From positions 124,001 to 188,000 of the forward strand of contig NZ_JAUMKD010000008.1 in the NCBI RefSeq assembly GCF_030519475.1: a stretch of 64,000 nucleotides of DNA, read 5' to 3'. Below are positions 35,215-44,689 of this stretch, piece after piece. The notes below the pieces were generated by a model. That model was given only the letters and a program-made list of their open reading frames with translations. It made no database searches and was not told the origin of the DNA. Position 1 is the first letter of the stretch. Each line of letters begins with the position of its first letter. The position numbers and the translations under genes are program-made. The DNA is from Micromonospora sp. C28SCA-DRY-2. GTDB lineage: Bacteria > Actinomycetota > Actinomycetes > Mycobacteriales > Micromonosporaceae.

Positions 35215-35868
35215 TCACCCGGCGGGGCGCCGTACCAGCAGGTAGCAGCGTTCGCTGGCGTGCTCCCGGTCGGGGTCCGGCTGGCGGTCCAGCCGCGCGG
35301 TGAGGGTGAGCCCGGCCCGGGCGAGGGCGGCCACCTCGGCGGCCGGGTCGAGGAACCGGAAGGTCAGCGCGACCGGGTGCCCCCACCAGTCGGTGTGCGT
35401 GCGGGCCTGTCCGGACGGGGTCTCCGCGTCGCGGGTGTGGAAGGCGATCAGGGCGCTGCCGCCGGGGCGCAGCACCCGGGCGAACTCGGCGTAGGCGGCG
35501 GCCCGCCCGGGCGCGTCGAGGTGGATCACCGCGTACAGGCAGACGATCGCCGCCACCGCGGCGGACCGGACCGGCAGCGCGGTCATGTCCGCTACGCAGC
35601 AGGGCAACCCGGTGGCGCGGGTGGCCAGCGCGCACATCGCCGGCGACAGGTCCAGGCCCACCGGCCGCGCGCCGCGCCCGGCCAGCTCGGCCGCCGCCTG
35701 GCCGGGCCCGCAGCCCACGTCCAGCACCGGCCCGCCGGCGCCGAACTCGGCCAGCGCGGCGAGCAGCGCCCGGTCCAGCGGCTTGCCGGTCAGCTCGTCG
35801 CCGATCTCCGTCGCGTACCGGTCGGCCACCCGGTCGTAGCTGTGTCGGGTCTCGGTCGTCTCGGACAT
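35215..35868 (-). CDS. Class I SAM-dependent methyltransferase
   Basis: 217 residues. SYDRVADRYATEI leads into motif I VLDVGCGPGQAAAELAGRG, then VGLDLSPAMCALA and FARVLRPGGSALIAFHT. This is a UbiE/Methyltransf_11-type small-molecule methyltransferase of unknown substrate. The C-terminal WWGHPVALTFRFLDP segment occurs in a subgroup of actinobacterial enzymes. Same strand as the LLM oxidoreductase, 64 bp apart, so possibly co-transcribed. Confidence 0.9.
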   Translation of the reverse strand: MSETTETRHSYDRVADRYATEIGDELTGKPLDRALLAALAEFGAGGPVLDVGCGPGQAAAELAGRGARPVGLDLSPAMCALATRATGLPCCVADMTALPVRSAAVAAIVCLYAVIHLDAPGRAAAYAEFARVLRPGGSALIAFHTRDAETPSGQARTHTDWWGHPVALTFRFLDPAAEVAALARAGLTLTARLDRQPDPDREHASERCYLLVRRPAG

Positions 35869-35969
35869 GGTGACCAGTCTGGACCGTCCGCCCCGGCCCG
35901 GCTGTCCCGGCCGGTCACCGTGGCCGGGCCGGTCCGGCGGAGGTGACCTGCCGGACCCGGACGCACGAC

Positions 35970-35991
35970 GGCCCGCGCCGGAGCGCGGGCC
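35970..35991. terminator. Short hairpin after the small membrane protein gene
   Basis: GGCCCGCG-CCGGAG-CGCGGGCC, a perfect 8-bp stem, lies 13 bp beyond the stop of the minus-strand gene at 36005. Confidence 0.6.
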
Positions 35992-36004
35992 GGGGCGGGA
36001 CGTC

Positions 36005-36211
36005 CTACCGGGACGGCTCGGGCAGCTCGCAGTCGACCTTCGGGTTGGCGCCGATGTAGTTCAGCGGTCCGGCCACGATGGTCACCAGGATGGTGCCGGC
36101 CTCCGCGCAGTTCGTGTCGTCGTCGCCGTAGTAGCCGCGCTGACCGGCGGCGATCGCGCCGATGATCAGCCAGATCACGACCAGGACTCCGACTATCGAG
36201 GTGCCGCGCAT
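36005..36211 (-). CDS. Small single-pass membrane protein
   Basis: 68 residues. The N-terminal half is one transmembrane helix (TSIVGVLVVIWLIIGAIAA), followed by an acidic GYYGDDDTNCAEAG, a second hydrophobic stretch (TILVTIVAGPLNYIG) and a short C-terminal PKVDCELPEPSR. There are two Cys. Small proteins of this layout are common in actinobacteria; function unknown. ATG36211 is preceded by CTGGAGGCAGTC, a good ribosome-binding site, which decides against the longer open frame upstream. Confidence 0.8.
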   Translation of the reverse strand: MRGTSIVGVLVVIWLIIGAIAAGQRGYYGDDDTNCAEAGTILVTIVAGPLNYIGANPKVDCELPEPSR

Positions 36212-36456
36212 GACTGCCTCCAGGGGTGGTGGGTTTCGAGGTGCAGGCGTTGTACCCAATCGCGTCGACCGGCTAACGGCGCCGCCGATCGGCGGACCCG
36301 ACCGTCCGTCCGTCCGGCGCGGCCGGCCGGTGGTACGGCGGGGGGATCGGCCGCCCGCACCGGCTCCGGCCGGTCGACTATCGGATCGAGGACCGACCCG
36401 CGTGCCCGGCCCTGCGGGGGACGTACAACTGCCCCACGGCCCGCCGAGGAGGATCC

Positions 36457-37284
36457 ATGGGCGCCTGGACACCGCACCTGTTCATCGACCGTGCCGAGGA
36501 CGTCGCCGTGGCGGCCCGCGCCCTCGCCGACGGCGCGGTCGTCGCGGTCGCCTTCGCGAACTTCTACGCCATCGTCACCCGGCCGGACGCCGCCACCGTG
36601 CGCCGGGTCAACCTCGCCAAAGGCCGGCCGGCCGGCCAGGTCGGCAGCATCGTCGCCACGCCCGCCCGGATAGCCGGCATGTTCGACTGGTCGCTGGTGC
36701 CGCACCGGCTGCCGCAGCGGCGGGTCCGCCTGCTGATGGACGCCCTCTACGGCGCCGGCCCGTTCGGCTTCCGCGGGCCGGCCGCCAGCGGGCTGCCCGC
36801 CCACCTGACCCAGCACGACCGTGGGGTACGCACCACCCAGGTGATCGCGCCCGGGCTGGTCTGCCCGTCAAACGCCTTTCTCGCCCGGGCCGCCGCCGAG
36901 ACCGGGGTGGGCCACCTCTACATCACCTCGGCCAACCGGTCCCGGCACCGCACCGGCGCCGACGAGGAGCCCGCGCACTGGCGGGCCGAGGGCATCGTGG
37001 CGGACTTCGCCCACCTCGACGACCTGGTCGTGCTCGCGCACCGGGACGAGGCGGCGGCCCGGGCCGGGTATCCGGCGCACCTGCCGACCTCGGTGACCCT
37101 GCTGTCGTTCCACGACCCCGCGGGCGACCCGGAGGAACCGCCGGTGCTCACCGTGGACCGGCACGGGTCGCTGCACGTCGACGAGGTACGCCGGGCGGCC
37201 GCGCCGCTCGGGCTCCAGGTACGCCTCGGCACCGGCGCCGGACGGCGCCTGCGGGTCCGCCCGTACGCCGAGGCGCTGGTGTGA
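36457..37284 (+). CDS. YrdC/Sua5-like protein, degenerate
   Basis: 275 residues. The layout follows the YrdC (threonylcarbamoyl-AMP synthase) fold: an N-terminal strand-helix, DGAVVAVAFANFYAIVTRPD where true enzymes have a PTDTVYG-type loop, then RRVNLAKGRPAGQVGSIV (KGRP-like segment) and YITSANRSRHRTG (SAN segment). The canonical substrate loop is replaced, so TsaC activity is doubtful. It may be a diverged paralogue acting on another carbamoyl or nucleotide substrate. ATG36457 follows CCGAGGAGG. Monocistronic, divergent from the small membrane protein gene across 245 bp. Confidence 0.65.
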   Translation: MGAWTPHLFIDRAEDVAVAARALADGAVVAVAFANFYAIVTRPDAATVRRVNLAKGRPAGQVGSIVATPARIAGMFDWSLVPHRLPQRRVRLLMDALYGAGPFGFRGPAASGLPAHLTQHDRGVRTTQVIAPGLVCPSNAFLARAAAETGVGHLYITSANRSRHRTGADEEPAHWRAEGIVADFAHLDDLVVLAHRDEAAARAGYPAHLPTSVTLLSFHDPAGDPEEPPVLTVDRHGSLHVDEVRRAAAPLGLQVRLGTGAGRRLRVRPYAEALV

Positions 37285-37517
37285 CCGCTCTCGTGGTCCG
37301 CACACCACCGTGGATGTCCCCGCGATGCCGCGCCGGCGCGCGGCGGTTGGTGTCGGCCCGGTCCGACCGTCAGGCGGCGACCGGGTCAGTGCGGCGGTGA
37401 CGGCGCCTCCGGCGGCTTGCCGCGGGATGAGGGCGAGGGCGACCACGCGTCCGGTATGCGGCTTTAGCTGGAGTGGGCCGGGGCCCCGTGACGGACGCGG
37501 CCGGCGGGCGCCGCGGT

Positions 37518-37555
37518 CGCGGCCCGGCGGTCGGTTCGTCGACCGCCGGGCCGCG
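37518..37555. terminator. Perfect 16-bp hairpin at the end of the HhH gene
   Basis: CGCGGCCCGGCGGTCG and CGACCGCCGGGCCGCG pair without mismatch around GTTCGT, 6 bp beyond the stop of the minus-strand gene. The rest of the 276-bp interval to the YrdC-like gene shows nothing I can name. Confidence 0.8.
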
Positions 37556-37560
37556 AGCGG

Positions 37561-38601
37561 TCAGGCGTCGTCGCCGCCGGCGGGCAGGACGGTGGCCGCC
37601 TCCGGCGCGCCGGCCAGCACCTTGGCCTGCTGGGGCCAGGTGGCGAGGCCGGGCGCGGCGCGCAGCCCGGCGGCCCGGATGAGGTCCCGCAGGCCCGCCT
37701 CGTCCAGTTCGGCCAGTTGCCGGTAGGTCCGCACGCCGGCGGCCTGCAACGCGGCCGCCATCTTCGGCCCGACCCCCTGGATGCGGCGGAAGTCGTCGGC
37801 CGGCTCGGCGTCCCCGGCTGCCTCCGCGGCCGGCGCGGGCGCGGGCACCGGCCGCACCGGCGGCGTGGCGACGGCCGGCCGCGCCGGCGGCTCGGCGGTC
37901 ACCGGCTCGTCCGACCCGGCCGGGACGGGCTCGTTGGCCGCGACGGGCTCGGCGGCCGGGTCGACCGCGACGGGCTTGCCGGCCGGATCGGCGGCGACGG
38001 GCTCGGCGACCGGGTCGGCCGCGACCGGCTCGGCGTCGGTGCCGGCGGTCGTGCCCGGCTCGGCCGCGTCGGCGGTGCCGGCCCGCTCGGCGGCCGGCGC
38101 CGGCCGCTGCGCGACCACGGCCGGCTCGTCGGTGCCGGAGTGGTCGACGTCGGGCACGCTGACCGGCACCTCGTCCTCGGAACCGACCTCGCCGTCGCGG
38201 GCGGCCCGCTCCGTCACCAGGGCGGCGTCGGCCTCGGCCGGCTCGCCGGCGCGGTCGACTGTGGACGCCGGGCCGTCGGTGAGCGCCATGTCCGCCGGGT
38301 CCACGGTGCTGGCCGCCGGGGCGGCCGGGCCGGGCTGCGCCGGTACGGTGTCGACCGGCCCGGGTTGCTCGGCGACCGCGGCCGGGGCCGGGTCGACGGT
38401 CGCCTCGGGCTGCACGTTATCGGTGGTGGCGGCGGGCGCCGGCTCGGCCACCACGGCCGTCATGCCGCCGGGGGCGGCACCGTCCACACTGGGCGAGCCG
38501 GTGGCCGCTGCGTCGCGCCGGCCGCGCAGCACCCAGCCGGCGGCCAGGCCCACCAGCAGAGCCACGATCAGTATCAGCCAGTGCCCGAAAGACCACGCCA
38601 C
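37561..38601 (-). CDS. Membrane-anchored helix-hairpin-helix protein with low-complexity linker
   Basis: 346 residues. One N-terminal transmembrane helix (HWLILIVALLVGLAAGW) is followed by an arginine stop-transfer RGRR. A 220-residue Pro/Ala/Val/Asp/Glu-rich linker contains degenerate repeats of the type EPVAADP. The C-terminal domain (about 270-330) has DDFRRIQGVGPKMAAALQ, then GVRTYRQLAELDEAGLRDL, a helix-hairpin-helix pair of the type that binds DNA or partners without sequence specificity. GTG38601 is preceded by GAGGGAGG. Placing such a domain on a long stalk at the membrane is a known actinobacterial layout without known function. Confidence 0.8.
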   Translation of the reverse strand: MAWSFGHWLILIVALLVGLAAGWVLRGRRDAAATGSPSVDGAAPGGMTAVVAEPAPAATTDNVQPEATVDPAPAAVAEQPGPVDTVPAQPGPAAPAASTVDPADMALTDGPASTVDRAGEPAEADAALVTERAARDGEVGSEDEVPVSVPDVDHSGTDEPAVVAQRPAPAAERAGTADAAEPGTTAGTDAEPVAADPVAEPVAADPAGKPVAVDPAAEPVAANEPVPAGSDEPVTAEPPARPAVATPPVRPVPAPAPAAEAAGDAEPADDFRRIQGVGPKMAAALQAAGVRTYRQLAELDEAGLRDLIRAAGLRAAPGLATWPQQAKVLAGAPEAATVLPAGGDDA

Positions 38602-38789
38602 GGCAAACCTCCCTCTCGTTCCGTCGGAATCTCGCGAGAAAAACTCGCCGCAGCTTCGCACACGCGTGATCCGGACGACAGGGAGGCTCGGCATCCGTCC
38701 GCGCCGGTGGGACGGGCCCTACCGGTGGTGCCGGCCGGGCGACGGACGGTGTCGGGGCGGCCGGGCGCGCCGCCGGGGCGGGCAGCCGG

Positions 38790-38821
38790 ACGACCCCGGC
38801 GCCGCCGGGCGCCGGGGTCGT
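38790..38821. terminator. Hairpin closing the FAD-monooxygenase transcript
   Basis: ACGACCCCGGCGC and GCGCCGGGGTCGT pair perfectly over 13 bp, starting 13 bp after the stop of the minus-strand monooxygenase gene. It marks the left edge of the biosynthetic cluster. Confidence 0.75.
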
Positions 38822-38834
38822 GCCGGGACGGCGG

Positions 38835-40202
38835 TCAGTCCTCCTCGCCCCGGTAGGTGTAGAAGTCGTCGACGAACTTGCGCCGCAGCCGGGGCACCCG
38901 GCTGGTGACCGTGAAGTAGCCCCGGGCGCCGAGCAGCGCGAGCCGGCCGAACACCGGGTGGTACATCCGGTCGTCGCCGTTGGTGCCGCTGCGGTTCAGC
39001 GAGTCGGCGACCCGGGCGAACCCGTACGGCACCATCACCGTCTCGTAGTCGGCGACCGCCTGCACCAGCGTCTTGTCGCCGGCCGCGGCCAGCCTGAGCT
39101 GCCGGCAGAGCAGGGCGGCGTCGCGCAGGGCGGTGTTCGCGCCCACCCCGCGGCCGGGGGTCATGGTGTGGATGGCGTCACCGAGCAGCGTCACGGTGCT
39201 GCTCTTCCACGGCGGCACCGGCTCCGACGTGCTCACCCTGATCGGCAGGGCGCTGTCCGGGTCGCCGCAGGCCAGCAGCTCACGCAGGTGGGGGTGCCAG
39301 CCGCGGGTGAGTTGCAGGGCGAGCCGGATCAACTCCTCGCCCCGGCGGCGCATCACGTCGGCGGGGAACCGGCGGGCGGTGCTCCAGATGACCAGGTTGA
39401 TGTTGTCGCGGGTGGGGTCGTGCGCCAGGCCCGGCCAGCGGGCCAGCACCGCCGCGTCGGCCGCGCCGACCTCCGGCTTCACGGCGCCGTCGCGGTCCCA
39501 CTTGAACTCCATCACGTGCAGCACGCCCATCATCCCGCCGGCGCCGAAGATCAGCGAGATGCCCCGCCGGATCCGTTCCGGCAGCAGGCCACGGGTGTGC
39601 GGGGTGAGCGGGATCCGGGTGGCGATGTTGATGGTGCCGGCGTCCCGGGTGACCGCGTGCGGCAGGTACTGGCGGCGCACCGCCGAGTGGGTGCCGTCCG
39701 CGGCGACCAGCAGGTCTCCGGTGGCGGTGCTGCCGTCGGCGAAGTGGGCGGTGACGGTGCCGTCGTCGCGCTGCTCGTAGCGGGTGAAGGTCTTGTCGAA
39801 GTGCACCACGTCCTCCATCCCGGTGAGCAGGACCTGGCGCAGCGTCATCCGGGCCACCGAGCGTTCGGTGTCGACCGGGTCGGTGTCCGGCCGCAGCTCG
39901 AACGACGCCGTCTGGCGCATCCGTTGGCTGATGACGTTGAAGTACCGCGGCGACGTGGCGCAGGTGGCGAGGTAGGTGTCGAACAGTTCCGGCGGCAGGC
40001 ACTCGCGCAGCGCCCGGCTGCCGGTCGGTCCGATGCCGACCCGGTAGCCGAGCAGCCCCTCGCCGCGGGTGCGGTACCGCTCGTAGACGGCGACGCTGAT
40101 CCCGGCCCGGCGCAGCCCGTGCGCCAGGCAGAGTCCGCCGGTGCCGGCGCCGATCACCAGGACGTGCGGGGTGCGGGCGGCCATCGTGATCGGCCCGCTC
40201 AC
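38835..40202 (-). CDS. FAD-dependent monooxygenase (aromatic hydroxylase family)
   Basis: 455 residues. Motifs of class A flavoprotein hydroxylases: VLVIGAGTGGLCLAHGLRRAG (FAD ADP-binding), LLVAADGTHSAVRRQYLP (DG motif) and VTLLGDAIHTMTPGRGVGAN (GD motif). Such enzymes hydroxylate polyketide aromatic rings with NAD(P)H and oxygen; WhiE-type clusters carry one (ORFVIII). The start is GTG40202, overlapping the upstream cyclase stop (GTGA); MAARTPHV at 40184 is the alternative. It is co-transcribed with a TcmI-family cyclase, so it probably tailors the same aromatic scaffold. Confidence 0.88.
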   Translation of the reverse strand: MSGPITMAARTPHVLVIGAGTGGLCLAHGLRRAGISVAVYERYRTRGEGLLGYRVGIGPTGSRALRECLPPELFDTYLATCATSPRYFNVISQRMRQTASFELRPDTDPVDTERSVARMTLRQVLLTGMEDVVHFDKTFTRYEQRDDGTVTAHFADGSTATGDLLVAADGTHSAVRRQYLPHAVTRDAGTINIATRIPLTPHTRGLLPERIRRGISLIFGAGGMMGVLHVMEFKWDRDGAVKPEVGAADAAVLARWPGLAHDPTRDNINLVIWSTARRFPADVMRRRGEELIRLALQLTRGWHPHLRELLACGDPDSALPIRVSTSEPVPPWKSSTVTLLGDAIHTMTPGRGVGANTALRDAALLCRQLRLAAAGDKTLVQAVADYETVMVPYGFARVADSLNRSGTNGDDRMYHPVFGRLALLGARGYFTVTSRVPRLRRKFVDDFYTYRGEED

Positions 40203-40546
40203 CCGGCCGGTCGCGGCGCGGGCGCCGGCGCCGCGTCCCACCGGTAGAAGCAGCCGGCGATGGCGTCCCGCGGCGAACGCCAGGTCGGCAGGTACGGCGA
40301 GGTGTGCGCCGAGAGCCGCTCGTTGACCTGCCGGTAGAGCGGGTGGTTGCGCGCCTCCGCCAGCGCGTCCGGGTCGACCTCCGCGGTCTCCATCAGGTGT
40401 ACGCACAGGTCGTGCAGGCAGTACAGGGACCGGTGCCGGACGCCGGTCAGGGTGGGCAGTTCGGTCGCGTCGGACTCGGCGAAGATCTGCGCCACCCGTC
40501 CCTCCGCACCCGGGATGATCCTGCTGACGATCAGTAGACGGCTCAT
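40199..40546 (-). CDS. TcmI-family polyketide cyclase, copy A
   Basis: 115 residues. Small ferredoxin-like cyclase of the TcmI/WhiE-ORFVII family: SRLLIVSRIIPGAEGRVAQIF, FAESDATELPTLTGVRHRSLY, the HDLCVHLMET segment and YLPTWRSPRDAIAGCFYRW. These cyclases form the last ring(s) of aromatic polyketides. It is closely similar to copy B at 41895 (both share AQIFAESDATELP-type and SPRDA segments), so the cluster carries two paralogues. ATG40546 follows GGGGAGAGGGG. It overlaps the FAD monooxygenase gene. Confidence 0.92.
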   Translation of the reverse strand: MSRLLIVSRIIPGAEGRVAQIFAESDATELPTLTGVRHRSLYCLHDLCVHLMETAEVDPDALAEARNHPLYRQVNERLSAHTSPYLPTWRSPRDAIAGCFYRWDAAPAPAPRPAG

Positions 40547-40667
40547 GGGACCCCTCTCCCCGGTGACGCTCCCACCGGGAGCGGCCACGGACACCTGTGC
40601 CGCCCACCCTGCCCGCCGCCCTGTCACCCGGCCGTCACCCGCGCCGTACCGACGATGACGGGCCGGT

Positions 40668-41474
40668 TCAGCGGGTCGCGCCGCGGGTGGCCGGGTCGCG
40701 GCGGGGGCGGGGCCCGGCGTCGCCGCTGGCCTGCCGGATCGGCCCGAGGGTGTCGGCGAGCAGGGCGCTCATCGCCGCCGACGGCTCCAGGTGCAGCTCC
40801 CGGCGCAGCAGGTCCCGGTAGACGTAGAAGGCGTGCACCGCCTCGAAGGCGTTGCCCTCGGCGAGGTGGATCCGCACCACCAACCGGTGCGGGGTCTCCC
40901 GCAGCGGCTCGGCGGCCATCGCCTCCAGGGCGGCCTCCAGCGCCTCGCCGTGCCGGCCGGCCGCCAGGTGCTGGCACGCCACCTGCTCCAGCATGTGCAG
41001 CCGCAGCTGGCGCAGCCGTTCCCGCTCCAGCAGCACCCAGTCGTCGTACCAGCCGGGGAGCAGGTCGTGCCGGCCGGCGCAGAGCGCCCCGGCGGCGCTG
41101 CCCGGGTCGTCGCCGTCGCGTACCCGGGCGGCCGTGCCGACCAGCTCGTCCACGTCGACCCGCACCACCGGGTCGAGGCGCACCGTGTCACCGCTGGTGT
41201 CCAGCGGGCAGCACGGATCCTGGCGCAGCCGCCACAGCGCCGTCCGCAGCGAGGAGAGCGCCCGCTCCTCCGGCGCGTCCGGCCAGAGCAGGCCGGCCAG
41301 GTTGCTGCGGGTGGCTCCCGGCCGCAGCCCGATCAGCGCGATGACCCGCTGCAGGCCGCGCGGCACCACCACCGGCGCGTCGGCGTGCAGCAGGCGGAAG
41401 CCGCCGAGCAGGTGCAGCGAGATGCCGGCGCCGGGACGCCCCCCGGCGGTCGGCACGGACGGATCAGCGGCCAC
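40668..41474 (-). CDS. SARP-family transcriptional activator
   Basis: 268 residues. An N-terminal winged-helix of the OmpR/SARP type (ISLHLLGGFRLLHADAPVVV, RGLQRVIALIGLRPGATRSNL, ALSSLRTALWRLRQD) is followed by a bacterial transcriptional activation domain of TPR-like helices (LRQLRLHMLEQVACQHLAAG, HRLVVRIHLAEGNAFEAVHA, YRDLLRRELHLEPSAAMSAL). SARPs activate antibiotic and pigment clusters by binding direct heptamer repeats upstream of target promoters. It lies between the two divergent arms of the cluster, so it probably drives both from the AT-rich region at 41580-41760. GTG41474 start with CAGGGGG upstream. Confidence 0.92.
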   Translation of the reverse strand: MAADPSVPTAGGRPGAGISLHLLGGFRLLHADAPVVVPRGLQRVIALIGLRPGATRSNLAGLLWPDAPEERALSSLRTALWRLRQDPCCPLDTSGDTVRLDPVVRVDVDELVGTAARVRDGDDPGSAAGALCAGRHDLLPGWYDDWVLLERERLRQLRLHMLEQVACQHLAAGRHGEALEAALEAMAAEPLRETPHRLVVRIHLAEGNAFEAVHAFYVYRDLLRRELHLEPSAAMSALLADTLGPIRQASGDAGPRPRRDPATRGATR

Positions 41475-41894
41475 GCGGCACCCCCTGCGGAACGCTCGTC
41501 CCGACTGTCTGCTGTGTCCCCGGCGCGGCCGCCCGTGACGCCACTGTCGACCTCGCTCCGGCGCCGGCGGCGCGCGGCGCCGGCCGGGGTGACCGCGACG
41601 AAGATTATCAATAACGATTACGCTCGGTCAACACGACGGTCGATGATCCGACGCTCGCTGGTGACCATGAGAGCCACTCTGAACTGCTGTTATGCCGGCG
41701 CGCCGGGAGGTGTTCCGGTCAGCTGATGGACAGCGAATACACAGCTTGCGTCAACGCACCGTCACCACGCCGCGTCGTCCGTCGGCGATGCCCGGTGACG
41801 GTCGCGTGACGCCGCCGGGCGCACCGTGTCGGCAGTCGTCCGGCGCGTCCGCCCGGTGTCGCCGGCACCGGACGCCGTGGGGGGAGGCCCAGCC
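41475..41894. promoter_or_regulatory. AT-rich divergent control region of the cluster
   Basis: 420 bp without a gene. The part around 41598-41760 is much richer in A/T than its surroundings, with GATTATCAATAACGATTA at about 41603-41620. ACGCTCG occurs at 41620-41626 and again at 41651-41657. It probably holds the promoters of the SARP gene (minus) and of the long plus-strand PKS operon, and is the natural place for SARP binding. No exact operator can be assigned by eye. Confidence 0.5.
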
Positions 41895-42229
41895 ATGGAC
41901 CGTTCGCTCATCGTCGCGAAGGTGGTACCGACCGCCGAGGCGCGGGTCGCGGAGATCTTCGCCGAGTCCGATGCGACCGAGCTGCCACAGCTGGTCGGCG
42001 TCCGGCACCGGTCGCTGTACCGGCTGCACGACCTCTACGTGCACCTGCTGGAGACCGAGCTGCCGGGCGACGGGGCCGTGGAGGCGGCCCGGGGGCACCC
42101 CGAGTTCGAGCGGGTCAGCGCGCGGCTGCGGCCGTACATCTCGCCGTACCTGCCGGACTGGCGCTCGCCGCGGGACGCCATGGCGCACTGCTTCTACCGC
42201 TTCGACGCCGCGCCCGCCGGACGGCCGTC

Positions 42230-42233
<4 letters not shown>
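41895..42233 (+). CDS. TcmI-family polyketide cyclase, copy B
   Basis: 112 residues. It has the same fold and motifs as copy A: RSLIVAKVVPTAEARVAEIF, ESDATELPQLVGVRHRSLY, LHDLYVHLLETELPG and YLPDWRSPRDAMAHCFYRF. It is first in the long plus-strand operon and its stop overlaps the carboxylase start (GTGA). It presumably closes a ring of the aromatic polyketide made by the KS-alpha/KS-beta pair. Two copies may act on different rings or on two products of the cluster. Confidence 0.93.
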
Positions 42234-43938
<1,705 letters not shown>

Positions 43939-43942
<4 letters not shown>

Positions 43943-44679
43943 CCGCCGCGCGTACCGGCCGCTCCCCGGACGCGGCCGCCCCGCCGCCCCGCTCCGGCCC
44001 GCCGGCGCACGACGCGGCGTCCACCCCGAACGGCCTGGCGCCGGCCGCCGGGCCACCGGTCCCGGGACCCGCGCGGTCGCCGGCCACCGAACCGTCCACC
44101 GACCGTCCGACGCCCGGCGCGGGCGCGGCCGGACCGTCGACCCCGGCGCCCGCTCCCGACGGGTCGGCCCCGACCCCGGCGACCGACGGTTCGGCCCCGG
44201 CCGACGCGGCTCCGGGCGGGGTGGACGCGGTGCTGGCCGGGCTGCGCCGGCACGCCCGACAACTCGTCGCCGAGCTGGCCGGACCGGTGCGGCGGGTCCG
44301 GCTGCGCAGCGGGCAGACGGTGCTGGAGGTGGAGTGGCACGCCCCGTCCGGCCCGGCCGCGGGCCCGCCGCCGGCGCCCCGGCCGGCGCCCGAACCCGCC
44401 GCGCCGGCGGCACCGCCGCCGGCGGGCGCGGACGGGGCCCGCGGCACCGTGCGCTCGCCGATCGTGGGCACCTTCTACCGCGCCCCGGAACCCGGCGCCG
44501 CGCCGTTCGTCGCCGTCGGCGACCTGGTCCGGCCGGGCCAGGTGGTCGGCATCGTCGAGGCGATGAAGCTGATGAACGAGGTGACCGCCGACCGGGCCGG
44601 GCGGGTGGTCGAGCTGCTGGCCGAGGACGGCCAGCCGGTGGAGTACGACCAGCCGCTGGTCGCCCTGGAACCGGCCTGA
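43939..44679 (+). CDS. accB: Biotin carboxyl carrier protein (AccB)
   Basis: 246 residues. The first 90 residues are Pro/Ala/Thr-rich and disordered. A conserved segment VDAVLAGLRRHARQLVAELA precedes a second Pro-rich hinge. The C-terminal biotinyl domain has VRSPIVGTFYRAPEPGA and the biotinylation motif EAMKLMNEV, with the target Lys at about residue 210. GTG43939 overlaps the AccDA stop. The N-terminal extension makes it much longer than the usual 150-160 residues. Confidence 0.94.
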
Positions 44680-44689
44680 GGTGGTGGCG

